Below, in pieces: positions 8,463-16,184 of a DNA stretch of 37,099 nt. The translations under genes and the position numbers were made by a program. How positions within the stretch are numbered: the stretch's first letter is position 1; each line of letters opens with the position of its first letter. The notes beneath the pieces were generated by a model. That model was not told the origin of the DNA. It saw only the letters and a list, made by a program, of their open reading frames with translations, and searched no databases. Where the stretch lies: positions 1-37,099 of the forward strand of contig CANPBB010000015.1 of the NCBI GenBank assembly GCA_947572235.1, in the 5' to 3' direction. The stretch comes from an uncultured Clostridia bacterium. Lineage in GTDB: Bacteria; Bacillota; Clostridia; Oscillospirales; Oscillospiraceae.

Positions 8463-9197
8463 TCAGTCAAAGGATACCTTGAAGTTTTTCTTGTGCTCCT
8501 CAATCTCGTAAAAGTCCGCCGGCTCCATGCGGCACAGAGCGGCCACCAAGGACCAGGGGATGGAGGCCAAGGTCTGGTTGTACAGCGACACATTGGCATT
8601 GTAGAGCCGCCGGGCGGCTTGCAGGTGCTCCTCTGCGTCAAAGATGGTCCGCTGGAAGTACTCCATGGACACCGAGGAGTAGAGGGTGGGGTACTGCTCC
8701 ATCAGGGCGTTGACCCCCGCGCCCACCCCGGCAAGGTCCCGATGGACAGAGGTGAGGATGCCGATCTTCTGGTTTACATGCATCTGACGCTGCGCACCGG
8801 CACTGGCGCCCCGCTGCCCGCCGGTGCGGCGGGGGGAGCTCTCGTGCATCTGAACCCGGACCCGCTCCAGCTTCTCCGACTGGCGGGCGATCTCTTGGTC
8901 AATGGTCCGCAGGGCCTCCTCAGAGAGGCTCTGCTGCTGAAGCTGGCGCTGGGTGTCCAAGGCCGTACCGGTGCGCACGGCGGTCAGGTCCATCATGATC
9001 TGGTACTCGTGGGAGAGGTACTTCTTCACTGCCTCGATCTCCTCGGTAAGCAGGTCATAGCGTTTCTCCAAGGCCACGTCGATGCCGGCACTGCCCTCGT
9101 CCACCTTCACCCGCAGCCGGTTCAGCCGGTTAAAGAGGAGAATGTAGGCCAGTACCAGCAGAACCAGCAGGCCCAATACAATCCACATGGGGTCCAT
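8463..9197 (-). CDS. LemA family protein
   Basis: A 244-residue membrane-anchored helical protein. The N-terminal helix (about residues 4-22, rich in Leu and Val) is followed by the LemA pattern: a strongly helical segment RLRVKVDEGSAGIDVALEKR, a long charged coil and a second conserved region SVSMEYFQRTIFDAEEHLQA with ARRLYNANVSLYNQ. LemA proteins are widespread and their role is unresolved; they usually precede TPM, DUF3137 or peptidase genes. The start at 9197 is set by AAGGAGG seven bases upstream; an upstream in-frame ATG at 9248 lacks such a site and overlaps the promoter. It heads the LemA/DUF3137 operon. Confidence 0.92.
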   Translation of the reverse strand: MDPMWIVLGLLVLLVLAYILLFNRLNRLRVKVDEGSAGIDVALEKRYDLLTEEIEAVKKYLSHEYQIMMDLTAVRTGTALDTQRQLQQQSLSEEALRTIDQEIARQSEKLERVRVQMHESSPRRTGGQRGASAGAQRQMHVNQKIGILTSVHRDLAGVGAGVNALMEQYPTLYSSVSMEYFQRTIFDAEEHLQAARRLYNANVSLYNQTLASIPWSLVAALCRMEPADFYEIEEHKKNFKVSFD

Positions 9198-9246
9198 AGG
9201 GACGCCTCCTTCTGTGATGATTTTGGCATGGAAATTGGCTGCTCCC

Positions 9247-9275
9247 ATTATAGTAAAATTTTTGATAAAAGTCTA
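9247..9275 (-). promoter_or_regulatory. Promoter of the LemA operon
   Basis: On the minus strand TAGACT (9270-9275) and TATAAT (9247-9252) are spaced by 17 bp, about 50 bp before the LemA start. Confidence 0.7.
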
Positions 9276-9292
9276 TACCCTGTTAGAGGAAT

Positions 9293-9331
9293 CGGCGTGT
9301 GTAAAAACCCTTCCGGTTTTTACACACGCCG
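9293..9331. repeat. 17-bp perfect inverted repeat between DUF1836 and LemA genes
   Basis: CGGCGTGTGTAAAAACC and its exact complement are separated by CTTCC. It is downstream of the DUF1836 gene and just upstream of the LemA promoter, so it probably terminates DUF1836 transcription even though its T run lies inside the stem. An operator role for LemA is possible. Confidence 0.7.
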
Positions 9332-9374
9332 AACGCGCTGCCTACCTTTTTTGACAGCCTGTCTCAGACAGCCC

Positions 9375-9905
9375 CTATTTCGCCGTCTCCGCTCCAGCAC
9401 TGAGCAGGGACTCTGTCAGGGCCTTGGACAGGTTGGAGACCACGGCGGCAAAGATGATCAAGCTGTCATCTGCCAAAGCGTCGGGGAGGATCATCTCGGA
9501 GTATTTGGAGAAGGCTGTCTTGGCCTCCTGATACTGCCGGACAAAGTTGGTGTAGATCCGCTCCACCTCCCCCTCGTCAATGCCCATGGGTAAAAGGCGC
9601 TGGATAGAGGCGATGCTGAGACTCTGCTTCAGTGTGCAGAACACCAGCAGATAGGCCAGATGCACCCGGCCATACTTCTTTTTCACCGGCGGAGGCATAA
9701 CCTTCATGCGCACATAGTTGTTGACGATGCTGGCGGTGATCACCTTATCCTCCCCGCTCTCGCCGGACAGGGGGAAACTTAGATAGCGGCTAAGAAGCAA
9801 AATCACTTGGTCCATATACAGCTCCAGCTCTGGAAGCGCCTCCCATGCCGGCAGGGAGAAGGACAGCATCCGTTCCTCCCAAGCCTTCAACTGCTGCCGC
9901 AGCAT
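9375..9905 (-). CDS. DUF1836 domain-containing protein
   Basis: A 176-residue soluble protein matching the Firmicutes DUF1836 family. It contains LELYMDQVI near residue 30, then VITASIVNNYVRMKVM and PPPVKKKYGRVHLAYLL near residues 55-85, followed by helices with LPMGIDEGEV. Members have a MerR-like N-terminal HTH flavour and are thought to be regulators, though none of the visible residues prove this. The ATG follows AAAGGGG. It has its own promoter and is followed by a strong hairpin, so it is probably monocistronic. Confidence 0.82.
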   Translation of the reverse strand: MLRQQLKAWEERMLSFSLPAWEALPELELYMDQVILLLSRYLSFPLSGESGEDKVITASIVNNYVRMKVMPPPVKKKYGRVHLAYLLVFCTLKQSLSIASIQRLLPMGIDEGEVERIYTNFVRQYQEAKTAFSKYSEMILPDALADDSLIIFAAVVSNLSKALTESLLSAGAETAK

Positions 9906-9943
9906 CTGATCGCCCCTTTCTCATGGTGATAGTTGTTTCCCCT

Positions 9944-9972
9944 ACTATACCAGAAAGAGCGGTACACTGCAA
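9944..9972 (-). promoter_or_regulatory. Promoter of the DUF1836 gene
   Basis: On the minus strand TTGCAG (9967-9972) and TATAGT (9944-9949) are 17 bp apart, about 40 bp upstream of the start codon. Confidence 0.6.
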
Positions 9973-10133
9973 TACTAAGTAATGGTCGATTGTAAAATGA
10001 AGTTGGATACTTAAGCACAGAGGAAGAAACAGCATAGCCGAGCGGCTTCTGACAGCGGTGTCTATTCGTCTCCCGCCATCTGTCCAAAAAGCCGCCGCTG
10101 TCTGGGGCGTAGGGGTTGGTTCACTCTATGGAG

Positions 10134-10180
10134 GGGGAAATTTCCCCAAAAGTGATCAGTTTACTGGCATGTTAACATGC
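10134..10180. promoter_or_regulatory. Two perfect 14-bp palindromes upstream of the truncated HTH gene
   Basis: GGGGAAATTTCCCC (10134-10147) and GCATGTTAACATGC (10167-10180) are both exact palindromes and lie about 70-110 bp before the HTH start. They fit operators for an XRE-type repressor. The rest of 9973-10133 shows no gene. Confidence 0.45.
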
Positions 10181-10247
10181 GTTGCTTGCGGCCACGGACT
10201 GTTTCGGCTGCAATAGCGGCAGCATCGGAAGGGAAGGAGGTTCCCTC

Positions 10248-10373
10248 ATGTTTAGTGAAAATATGAGGGCAATCCGGAAGTCAAAGAGGCTGTCCCAACA
10301 GAAGCTCGCTGTCATACTGAACGTGGTGCAGCAGACAGTTTCTAAGTGGGAGCAGGGGCTCTCCCTTGCTTAA
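10248..10373 (+). pseudogene. Truncated XRE-type helix-turn-helix regulator
   Basis: A 41-codon frame encodes the start of a Cro/CI-type HTH: a first helix around FSENMRAIRKSKRL, then the HTH core LSQQKLAVILNVVQQTVSKWEQ. Full-length relatives continue for at least 20 more residues after SKWEQG; here the frame stops at LSLA. AAGGAGG (10234-10240) is seven bases before the ATG, so translation signals are intact. The sequence after 10373 does not resume HTH coding in another frame. It is best read as a truncated remnant; a functional mini-HTH peptide is possible but less likely. Confidence 0.65.
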
Positions 10374-10443
10374 AGATACAGAAACAGGGGCAGCCCCCAC
10401 ACAGGCACTTTCTAACACCAGCTCGGAGAACATAGCTAAAACG

Positions 10444-10481
10444 GAAGAAACAGGGGGCCGCACCCGGCCCCCTGTTTCTTC
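10444..10481. repeat. 17-bp perfect inverted repeat downstream of the HTH remnant
   Basis: GAAGAAACAGGGGGCCG pairs exactly with its complement across a CACC loop. It has no downstream T run on the plus strand. It may be a terminator, or a fold-back that marks the edge of the accessory patch. Confidence 0.65.
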
Positions 10482-10724
10482 GTACCGTTTCCCGCAAGGA
10501 AATGCGAGAGCGTCAGCGGGTCGCATCAGAGCGACGGCAATTCCCACGGGTGCCAGCCTCCCCCATACCGCCAGCCTATCGGCGGGGAATTGCCAGGGAG
10601 CGGAACCAACCGCTAACCCCGCCTTGCGTTCAGCCGCCGACAACCGCCAGCGTTCTCCCGTGGCGGGCCACCCAGCCGCCGACACGCTCACACGTCACTT
10701 TGTCAACAACAATACAAAAATCCC

Positions 10725-10753
10725 TTGCGCAATTTACCTCTATCGGCTATAAT
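10725..10753 (+). promoter_or_regulatory. Promoter for the structured leader and SLH gene
   Basis: TTGCGC (10725-10730) and TATAAT (10748-10753) are 17 bp apart. The next gene starts at 11075, so the transcript would carry a leader of about 315 nt. The preceding stretch 10482-10724 shows no gene or clear signal. Confidence 0.6.
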
Positions 10754-10785
10754 GAAGCAAGAGACAGCAGAAGCAAATAAAGGCA

Positions 10786-11050
10786 GGGCGTGAAGTGTTC
10801 CAGCACCCCACGCCCCTATGCAGGAGGCCCAGTTAAGACCCAGTCCCACACAGCAGAAATTTTCTGCGCCCAAAGCCCATTATAACGGTTTTCCCGGCAA
10901 TAATCAATGGGGAAATCAATGGCTTGTGTGCGTAGCTTCGGCGGTGTAGGGATTTACAACCCCTGCGCCGCTTTTGTTGTCTTGATGGGAACGCCTACGG
11001 GGCCGGGAGATCCCGCCCCCAAAGGATTAAGACAGGGGGAGAAAACCCCT
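10786..11050 (+). other. Structured leader with serial hairpins
   Basis: Several inverted repeats follow one another: GGGCGTG/CACGCCC (10786-10815), GCAGAAA/TTTCTGC (10853-10867), TTTCCC/GGGAAA (about 10890-10915), an imperfect stem at 10934-10972, a 10-bp stem with one mismatch (10999-11020) and AGGGG/CCCCT (11034-11050). The last ends ten bases before the ribosome binding site of the SLH gene. This density suggests a folded RNA, either a regulatory leader or an independent small RNA. No known riboswitch class was recognised. Confidence 0.4.
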
Positions 11051-11074
11051 ATTAAAAACAAAGGAGAGAACAAT

Positions 11075-12211
11075 ATGAGCAAAAAATTGCTATCCCTTGC
11101 GCTGGCCTTGGTGATGTGCTTGGGCCTGACTGTCCCCGCATTTGTAGCTGGCACGGTGAAGGTGGTGGAGGATAAGACCCACAGTGTCAAAATCACCATG
11201 AACGGGTTTTTGTGAAAGAAAACCCGCCGCTATAACCGCATGGTCATGGAGATGGATGAGCGGAGCGGGCTGGAGGGATATACCGACGCCTTCACGATTT
11301 ACGTGGTAGCGGACAATTCCGCCGTCACCGTGGAGGCACTGGAGGGCCGGAAGTATGCCGACCCAAGCTTTGTGGAGGCCATGAAGGATTTCAACGGGAT
11401 AGGGTTCCCAAGCAACGTGGAAGAATATAAAACCTTCCAAGAGAATATGGACAGCTACGCTTGGGAGAGTTTTTGCAATTATGATTGGGATTCCGAAGGA
11501 AAATGCTTTGTGGGCTGTGGCAGTTACCTGCGACCGCTGGAGCAGGCAGCGGCCTTCACCGTCTCTCCAGCGGAATACGATATCACGCTTCAGGAAAGGT
11601 ATGGAATCTTCCTGCTGTGCGAGAGCGACTACGCCAAATTGGTTCCCGCCACGATCCAGTCCAGCGGTTGGGGCAAAGAGGGGCTGGAAAAGGCATATGA
11701 TGCGGAGCTGATGTACCAAAAGCTCAACCCCTATCTAATAAACTGCACCCGGGGCATGACCCGTGCCGAGTTCGCCGCCGTGACGGTACTGCTCTACTCC
11801 GCTATGAGCGGGAACGCAGGTTACTGGCCGAACGTCAGCGAGGAACACGCTTTCACCGATGTGGACTGGGAAACGACCTCCTACGAAAGCGAGATAGACA
11901 TGGCCTATAACTTGGATTTCATCCAAGGCAAGGACGGCAATCTGTTCGACCCTGACGGCACCCTCACCCGCCAAGAGGCGGTGGGGATACTGGCCCAGTA
12001 CACCAAGGTTCACGGCAACATTCCCAAGGTGACCAGCACCTCCTTCGCTGACGACAAGGATGTGGCCTCTTGGGCCAAGTCCGAGGTAGCCGTCATGTCG
12101 GCCAAGGACGTGGTGAAGGGCGTGGGCAACAACAGCTTCGCCCCCACCAAGACCCTCTCCATCCAGGAGACCGTGATTATGGCTAACCGGATGTTGGAAA
12201 ATCTAAAATAA
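11075..12211 (+). pseudogene. SLH-domain secreted protein, interrupted by an in-frame TGA
   Basis: The ATG at 11075 follows AAGGAG and starts a signal peptide (KKLLSLALALVMCLGLTVPAF, written here in one-letter code from residue 3). The frame stops at TGA 11213-11215 after 46 codons and then stays open in the same frame to 12211, giving 378 residues if the stop is ignored. The C-terminal half carries SLH repeats (GMTRAEFAAVTVLLYS, FDPDGTLTRQEAVGILAQY, FAPTKTLSIQETVIMANRML), which anchor proteins to secondary cell-wall polymer. The middle 150 residues match nothing recognised. A CGA to TGA transition would explain the stop. Translation from ATG 11240 would yield a leaderless protein, so the gene is most likely inactive. 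Confidence 0.75.
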
Positions 12212-12233
12212 TCGAATAGCTGTATTAAGGAGC

Positions 12234-12275
12234 GGAGCGTTCATGTCATTACAGGCATGGACGCTCCACTTCTTA
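12234..12275 (+). terminator. Terminator after the SLH gene
   Basis: GGAGCGT (12234-12240) pairs with ACGCTCC (12261-12267), and the stem extends inward through CATG with a G-U pair. A T-rich stretch follows. The remaining gap to 12393 is AT-rich and holds nothing recognisable. Confidence 0.7.
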
Positions 12276-12393
12276 TTTCTGCTGTGCCATGCCCGTTGCA
12301 GTTGTCAATTTTACACAAAAACTTCCTATTCTCGTATTGTACAAAAGAATTAAGTTGCTCAATCTCAATCATTATCTCCGCTTTTATGCCGCT

Positions 12394-13941
12394 TTACTTC
12401 GTCGCGTTCTCGGGCTTGTCCAAGTCCCAGTCCAGCTCCTTCAGCTCCTCCAGAAGCTGGAGCTGGCGCTCGTAGAAGAGCAGGTCCCGGTTCCGCTGGA
12501 AATACTCCTTGCAGCCGTAGCGGCCGATGAAGCGGGCGCAGATGTGGCTGATGGTGAGCTCGGTGACCAAAATCAACAGCTCCTGCCCATCGCCGAAGGC
12601 GGCCTCGCAGAAGGCGAAGAGGTTTGTCAGCTGCTTGCCGCCGGCGGCGGCGGACTTTTTCAGGGACTTGGTCCGCTGGTCGAAGTCCGCCTTCAGAAGG
12701 GCGAAGGCCTCGGCGGGGGTGCCGGGGCGGATCTGATCCAGCTGCTCCCGAAGGGCGGCGAGGGCGGCGATGACGCTCTCGTGGGTGAGCTGGTCCTCCC
12801 GGGACATGGCGGAGGAGCGGCGTCCCTTCTGTAAAGCCTCCTGTTTTTCTGCAGCCTGCGCGGCGAGAAGGGCGGGAATGTCGGCAGCGGGGCCTAAGCG
12901 GCCCATGTCGAGGCGTACCGATTTCAGAACGGACATGAGCATGGCAGCGGTGTCTTCGGCGGTGCAGGTCTGGCGGAGGGTATCGGTAACTCCATCGAGG
13001 AGGAGGCCAAGAAGACTGAGGCGCTCGTCGAAGCGAGCGGCCTGCGCACGGGCGATAATGGTGCTGTCGGCATTGCCGGAGAGTATTTTATCCACCTGAT
13101 AATCCGATTTGTATTTATTGAAGAGGTCGTAGTAGACAGCGAAGTCCTTGGCGATGCGGCGGTTTTGCAGGTACTGGCCGATCAGGTTCTCGTCCACGGG
13201 AAGGCTGTGGGTCTCATAGAGGCGGATCATGTCGGAGAGGTCCGACCAGCCCCGGGCGGTAACAAAGGACTTGCCGTCCACGGTGGTCTCCACCCGGTAG
13301 AAGTCACCTTTTTTGATCTCGAGGTAGGTCATGACGGCGGCGTGGGTGCCCCGGCGGTAGGCATACTCCTTCCACGCGTCGAAGTCCGGCTCCACATCAA
13401 TGCGCTTGAGACGGTCCCAAGTGACGATGTCGAAGTCCCGGACGGAGTTGTTGTACTCCGGCGGATTGCCGGCGGTGACAACGATCCAGCCCTCGGGCAC
13501 CCGGTGGCGGCCGAAGATCTTGTACTGGAGGAACTGGAGCATGGAGGGGGCCAAGGTTTCCGAGACGCAGTTGATCTCATCGAGGAACAAAATGCCCTCC
13601 CGCAGGCCGCTGTCCTCTATCAGGTCGTAGACGGAGGCGATGATCTCGCTCATGGTGTACTCGGACACATCGTACTCCTTCCCGCCGTAGGTCTTGCGGG
13701 TGATATAGGGGAGGCCCAGGGCGCTCTGGCGGGTGTGGTGGGTCATGGAGTAGGAGATGAGGCCCACATTCAGCTCGGCGGCAATCTGCTCCATGACGGC
13801 GGTCTTGCCGATGCCCGGTGGGCCCATCAGAAACACCGGGCGCTGCTGCTCGATGGGGATGACGTAGCCGCCGTAGGGGGTCTTGGTGAAGTAGGCGGTC
13901 ATGGCGTTTTGGATCTGCTGCTTGGCTTCCTTGATGTTCAT
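12394..13941 (-). CDS. MoxR-family AAA+ ATPase
   Basis: A 515-residue AAA+ ATPase. Walker A is GPPGIGKT (residues 40-47), Walker B ILFLDEIN (117-124), sensor I TAGNPPEYN (156-164), and the likely arginine finger is in DIVTWDRLKR (171-180). The first 270 residues are the MoxR core. The C-terminal 245 residues are helical and unusual, with no recognised domain. MoxR ATPases act with VWA partners to remodel or load cofactors into client proteins, as in RavA-ViaA, NorQ-NorD and CbbQ-CbbO. Its ATG overlaps the stop of the LRR gene upstream (ATGA), which implies translational coupling. It is the last gene of a four-gene operon that also encodes a VWA protein. Confidence 0.92.
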   Translation of the reverse strand: MNIKEAKQQIQNAMTAYFTKTPYGGYVIPIEQQRPVFLMGPPGIGKTAVMEQIAAELNVGLISYSMTHHTRQSALGLPYITRKTYGGKEYDVSEYTMSEIIASVYDLIEDSGLREGILFLDEINCVSETLAPSMLQFLQYKIFGRHRVPEGWIVVTAGNPPEYNNSVRDFDIVTWDRLKRIDVEPDFDAWKEYAYRRGTHAAVMTYLEIKKGDFYRVETTVDGKSFVTARGWSDLSDMIRLYETHSLPVDENLIGQYLQNRRIAKDFAVYYDLFNKYKSDYQVDKILSGNADSTIIARAQAARFDERLSLLGLLLDGVTDTLRQTCTAEDTAAMLMSVLKSVRLDMGRLGPAADIPALLAAQAAEKQEALQKGRRSSAMSREDQLTHESVIAALAALREQLDQIRPGTPAEAFALLKADFDQRTKSLKKSAAAGGKQLTNLFAFCEAAFGDGQELLILVTELTISHICARFIGRYGCKEYFQRNRDLLFYERQLQLLEELKELDWDLDKPENATK

Positions 13942-15869
13942 GGGACGGTCTCCTCCATCGGGATAAATTTGATGCCGTACTTCTTGGCGTAGGCCTCGGC
14001 GGCGGAGCCGAGGGGGGCTTGGATGGCGGCGGGGGTGTTGTGCTCGAAGGCGTTGTCGGCGATCTCCGTCACGCTCCTCGGCAGGGTCACCCGCTCTAAG
14101 GAGCGGCAGTTGTAAAAGACGAAGCCGTAGATCCCCGCTACCCCCTCCGGCACCGTGAAGGCCGTCAGGCCGGCGCAGCCGGCGAAGGCATGGCTTCCGA
14201 TCTCCCGCACCGGCGCGGGCAGAACCAAGCGGCGGAGGGACTTGCAGCCTTGGAAGGCCCGCTCGCCGATCTCCGTCACCCCCTCCGGGATTTGGATGCT
14301 CTGCAGCTGGCCGCAGCCGCTGAAGCTGTAAGCGCCGATGCGCTTGAGGCCCTTTGGCAGCGTCACACGGCGGAGAGCACGGCGGACAGCCATGTACTTC
14401 TCCGATGCCGCCGTATAGAGACCAAAGGTCCCCTCAATGGCAGTGACAGGGGACTTGCCGATGACATCGGGGATGGTGACCTCGCTCTCCTCTCCCTTGT
14501 AGGAGGTGATGGTAGTACTGCCGTCGGCCTCCCGCCGCCAGCTCCAGATCTTCTTCAGCTCACTCACCGGCAGGGTGCCGTTTTTCTCGATGTAGGCGGC
14601 GATACGCTCCGCCTTTTTGTACTCCTCCTCCATCTCCTCGAAGGGGTCCGGCGGACCGCCGGCCCGGTTCTGGTACTCCAAGATGGCGGCCTTGGCGGCG
14701 GTGTTCTGCTGCGCCTCCGCTTCGGCGAGGAGCAGAGGGTAATCCTTCCCGGTCAGCATCCCCTCAGCGGCCATGAAACGCAGGAACTCCGGCTCCCGGA
14801 CGGCCATGGGAAAGAGGTGGCGGCGCTGGTTTTTGATGTACCTCAGCACCTCCTCGTTCCGCTCCTCCCCGGAGGTGATGCGGCGGACGGCGGTCATAAT
14901 GGCCGCGTCCTTCACCTCCCCCTTGGGCAGGGCAGCAAGGGACTGCTGGGCGTAAACCGTGGTAAGACGGTCGCAGCCCTCAAAGGTGGAGGACACTAAT
15001 TTGCCCTTTTGCAGCCGCAGCGTCTCCACACCGGACCGGGCGAATACCTCGTAGGTCAGCTCCGTGTCCCCGGCCACCGTGACCTCCCGCAGATCCCGGC
15101 ACACGGCAAAAGCCCGACGGCGGACAATGGTGACGCCGGCGGGGATGGTGAGGGAAGTGATACCGCTCTCGGAGAAGGTGTACTCCCCGATGTCGGTGAG
15201 AGAATCGGGCAGGTCGATCTCCGTCAGGGCGGTACATCCGCAGGCCATGCCGCTGCCGACCTTGGTGAGGCCCTTGGACAGACGGAGGCGGCGGAGGTTC
15301 CTGCACTGGGTGAAGGCCTCGCCGCCGATCTCGGTAACGCTGTCGGGGAGGATGATCTCCGTCACACCCTTACAGGCGGCGAAGGCCAGCCGGGCAATCT
15401 TCTGCACCCCCTCGGGCACTATGGCGGCGCCGGCGCGGCCCATGGGCCAGCAGAGGACCTCCTTCCGGCGGATCAGAAGGCCATTTTCAAAGCGGAACGC
15501 CTTGTTCCCCGCCGCCACGGTGATCTCCGTCAGCCGGGCACAGTCCCGGAATACCTCCCGGCCCAGTTTTTTTAAGGACTTGGGCAGGGCCACGGCTGTG
15601 AGCCTTCCGCAGCCGGTGAAGGCCCCGGTGCCGATCTCCTCCACCCCCTCGGGGAGGTTTACCTCCCCAAGGCCGGTACATCCGGAGAAGGCGTACTCCC
15701 CCACCGTCCGCAGCCCGTCCGGCAGACGGACAGCGGTCAGGTCCACCAGATCAGCGAAGGCCCCCTTGCCGATGGCCGTCACGCCCTCCGGCACCGTCAC
15801 CGTCCCGCCGCCCTCCCGGCAGCGGATGAGGGTATCGTTTTCAATGATGAAATTTTTAAGATCAGACAT
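13938..15869 (-). CDS. Cytoplasmic BspA-type leucine-rich repeat protein (LRR-B)
   Basis: A 643-residue protein built from LRR_5 (BspA) repeats of about 23 residues, with the pattern LPDGLRTVGEYAFSGCTGL. Repeats cover about residues 20-320 and again 495-610. A helical segment at 325-440 separates the blocks, followed by a short module (residues 441-478) with W442, DGSTTITSYKG and VTIPDVIGKSPVTAI. The same module occurs in LRR-A of this operon. It ends in the usual BspA cap (AAEAYAKKYGIKF). There is no signal peptide, anchor or SLH domain, so it should be cytoplasmic, unlike most BspA proteins. The start at 15869 is set by AAGGAG nine bases upstream. The stop overlaps the MoxR start, so the two products are probably made in fixed ratio. 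Confidence 0.9.
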   Translation of the reverse strand: MSDLKNFIIENDTLIRCREGGGTVTVPEGVTAIGKGAFADLVDLTAVRLPDGLRTVGEYAFSGCTGLGEVNLPEGVEEIGTGAFTGCGRLTAVALPKSLKKLGREVFRDCARLTEITVAAGNKAFRFENGLLIRRKEVLCWPMGRAGAAIVPEGVQKIARLAFAACKGVTEIILPDSVTEIGGEAFTQCRNLRRLRLSKGLTKVGSGMACGCTALTEIDLPDSLTDIGEYTFSESGITSLTIPAGVTIVRRRAFAVCRDLREVTVAGDTELTYEVFARSGVETLRLQKGKLVSSTFEGCDRLTTVYAQQSLAALPKGEVKDAAIMTAVRRITSGEERNEEVLRYIKNQRRHLFPMAVREPEFLRFMAAEGMLTGKDYPLLLAEAEAQQNTAAKAAILEYQNRAGGPPDPFEEMEEEYKKAERIAAYIEKNGTLPVSELKKIWSWRREADGSTTITSYKGEESEVTIPDVIGKSPVTAIEGTFGLYTAASEKYMAVRRALRRVTLPKGLKRIGAYSFSGCGQLQSIQIPEGVTEIGERAFQGCKSLRRLVLPAPVREIGSHAFAGCAGLTAFTVPEGVAGIYGFVFYNCRSLERVTLPRSVTEIADNAFEHNTPAAIQAPLGSAAEAYAKKYGIKFIPMEETVP

Positions 15870-16044
15870 GGCACCTTCTCCTTCTATGTCGCTTCTGTTT
15901 TGTGTTTGGCGCGATGCAGCGAGGATGGGGGGATATTGGCAGAGCGGGAGCACAATGTGCGCCCCTGCGGATGGGGGATCGGGCCATTTCGGTTGACGGA
16001 CACAGTGCGCCGCACCCTGCATAGATCCTATCGGGGGTGCGGCG

Positions 16045-16105
16045 GGAAAATCCCTCCACCGCCATTCGGCGGTCCCCATCCCTTTAGCAGGGGAGGCTAA
16101 AGACG
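16045..16105. repeat. REP-like intergenic fold-back element
   Basis: ACCGCC/GGCGGT (16058-16073) and CTTTAGC/GCTAAAG (16082-16102) form two adjacent hairpins in the 315-bp gap between the VWA and LRR-B genes. The arrangement resembles dispersed intergenic palindromes of Oscillospiraceae genomes (from memory, not checked). The rest of 15870-16184 shows no promoter or gene. Confidence 0.45.
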
Positions 16106-16184
16106 CAGGCACTGCCGATTTCCGCCAAAACATTCCAATCCGTCCCACTCCGCGGGAAACCGCAATCCCTGACTCCCAATTGAA

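Noticed and set aside
10752-10793. A 13-residue reading frame starting at the -10 element before the structured leader
   Set aside because: Its ATG overlaps the -10 hexamer, so it would not be on the transcript from that promoter, and it has no RBS.
11213-11215. Selenocysteine or other recoding at the in-frame TGA of the SLH gene
   Set aside because: No Cys-rich or redox context and no convincing bSECIS-type hairpin directly after the TGA. A nonsense mutation is simpler.
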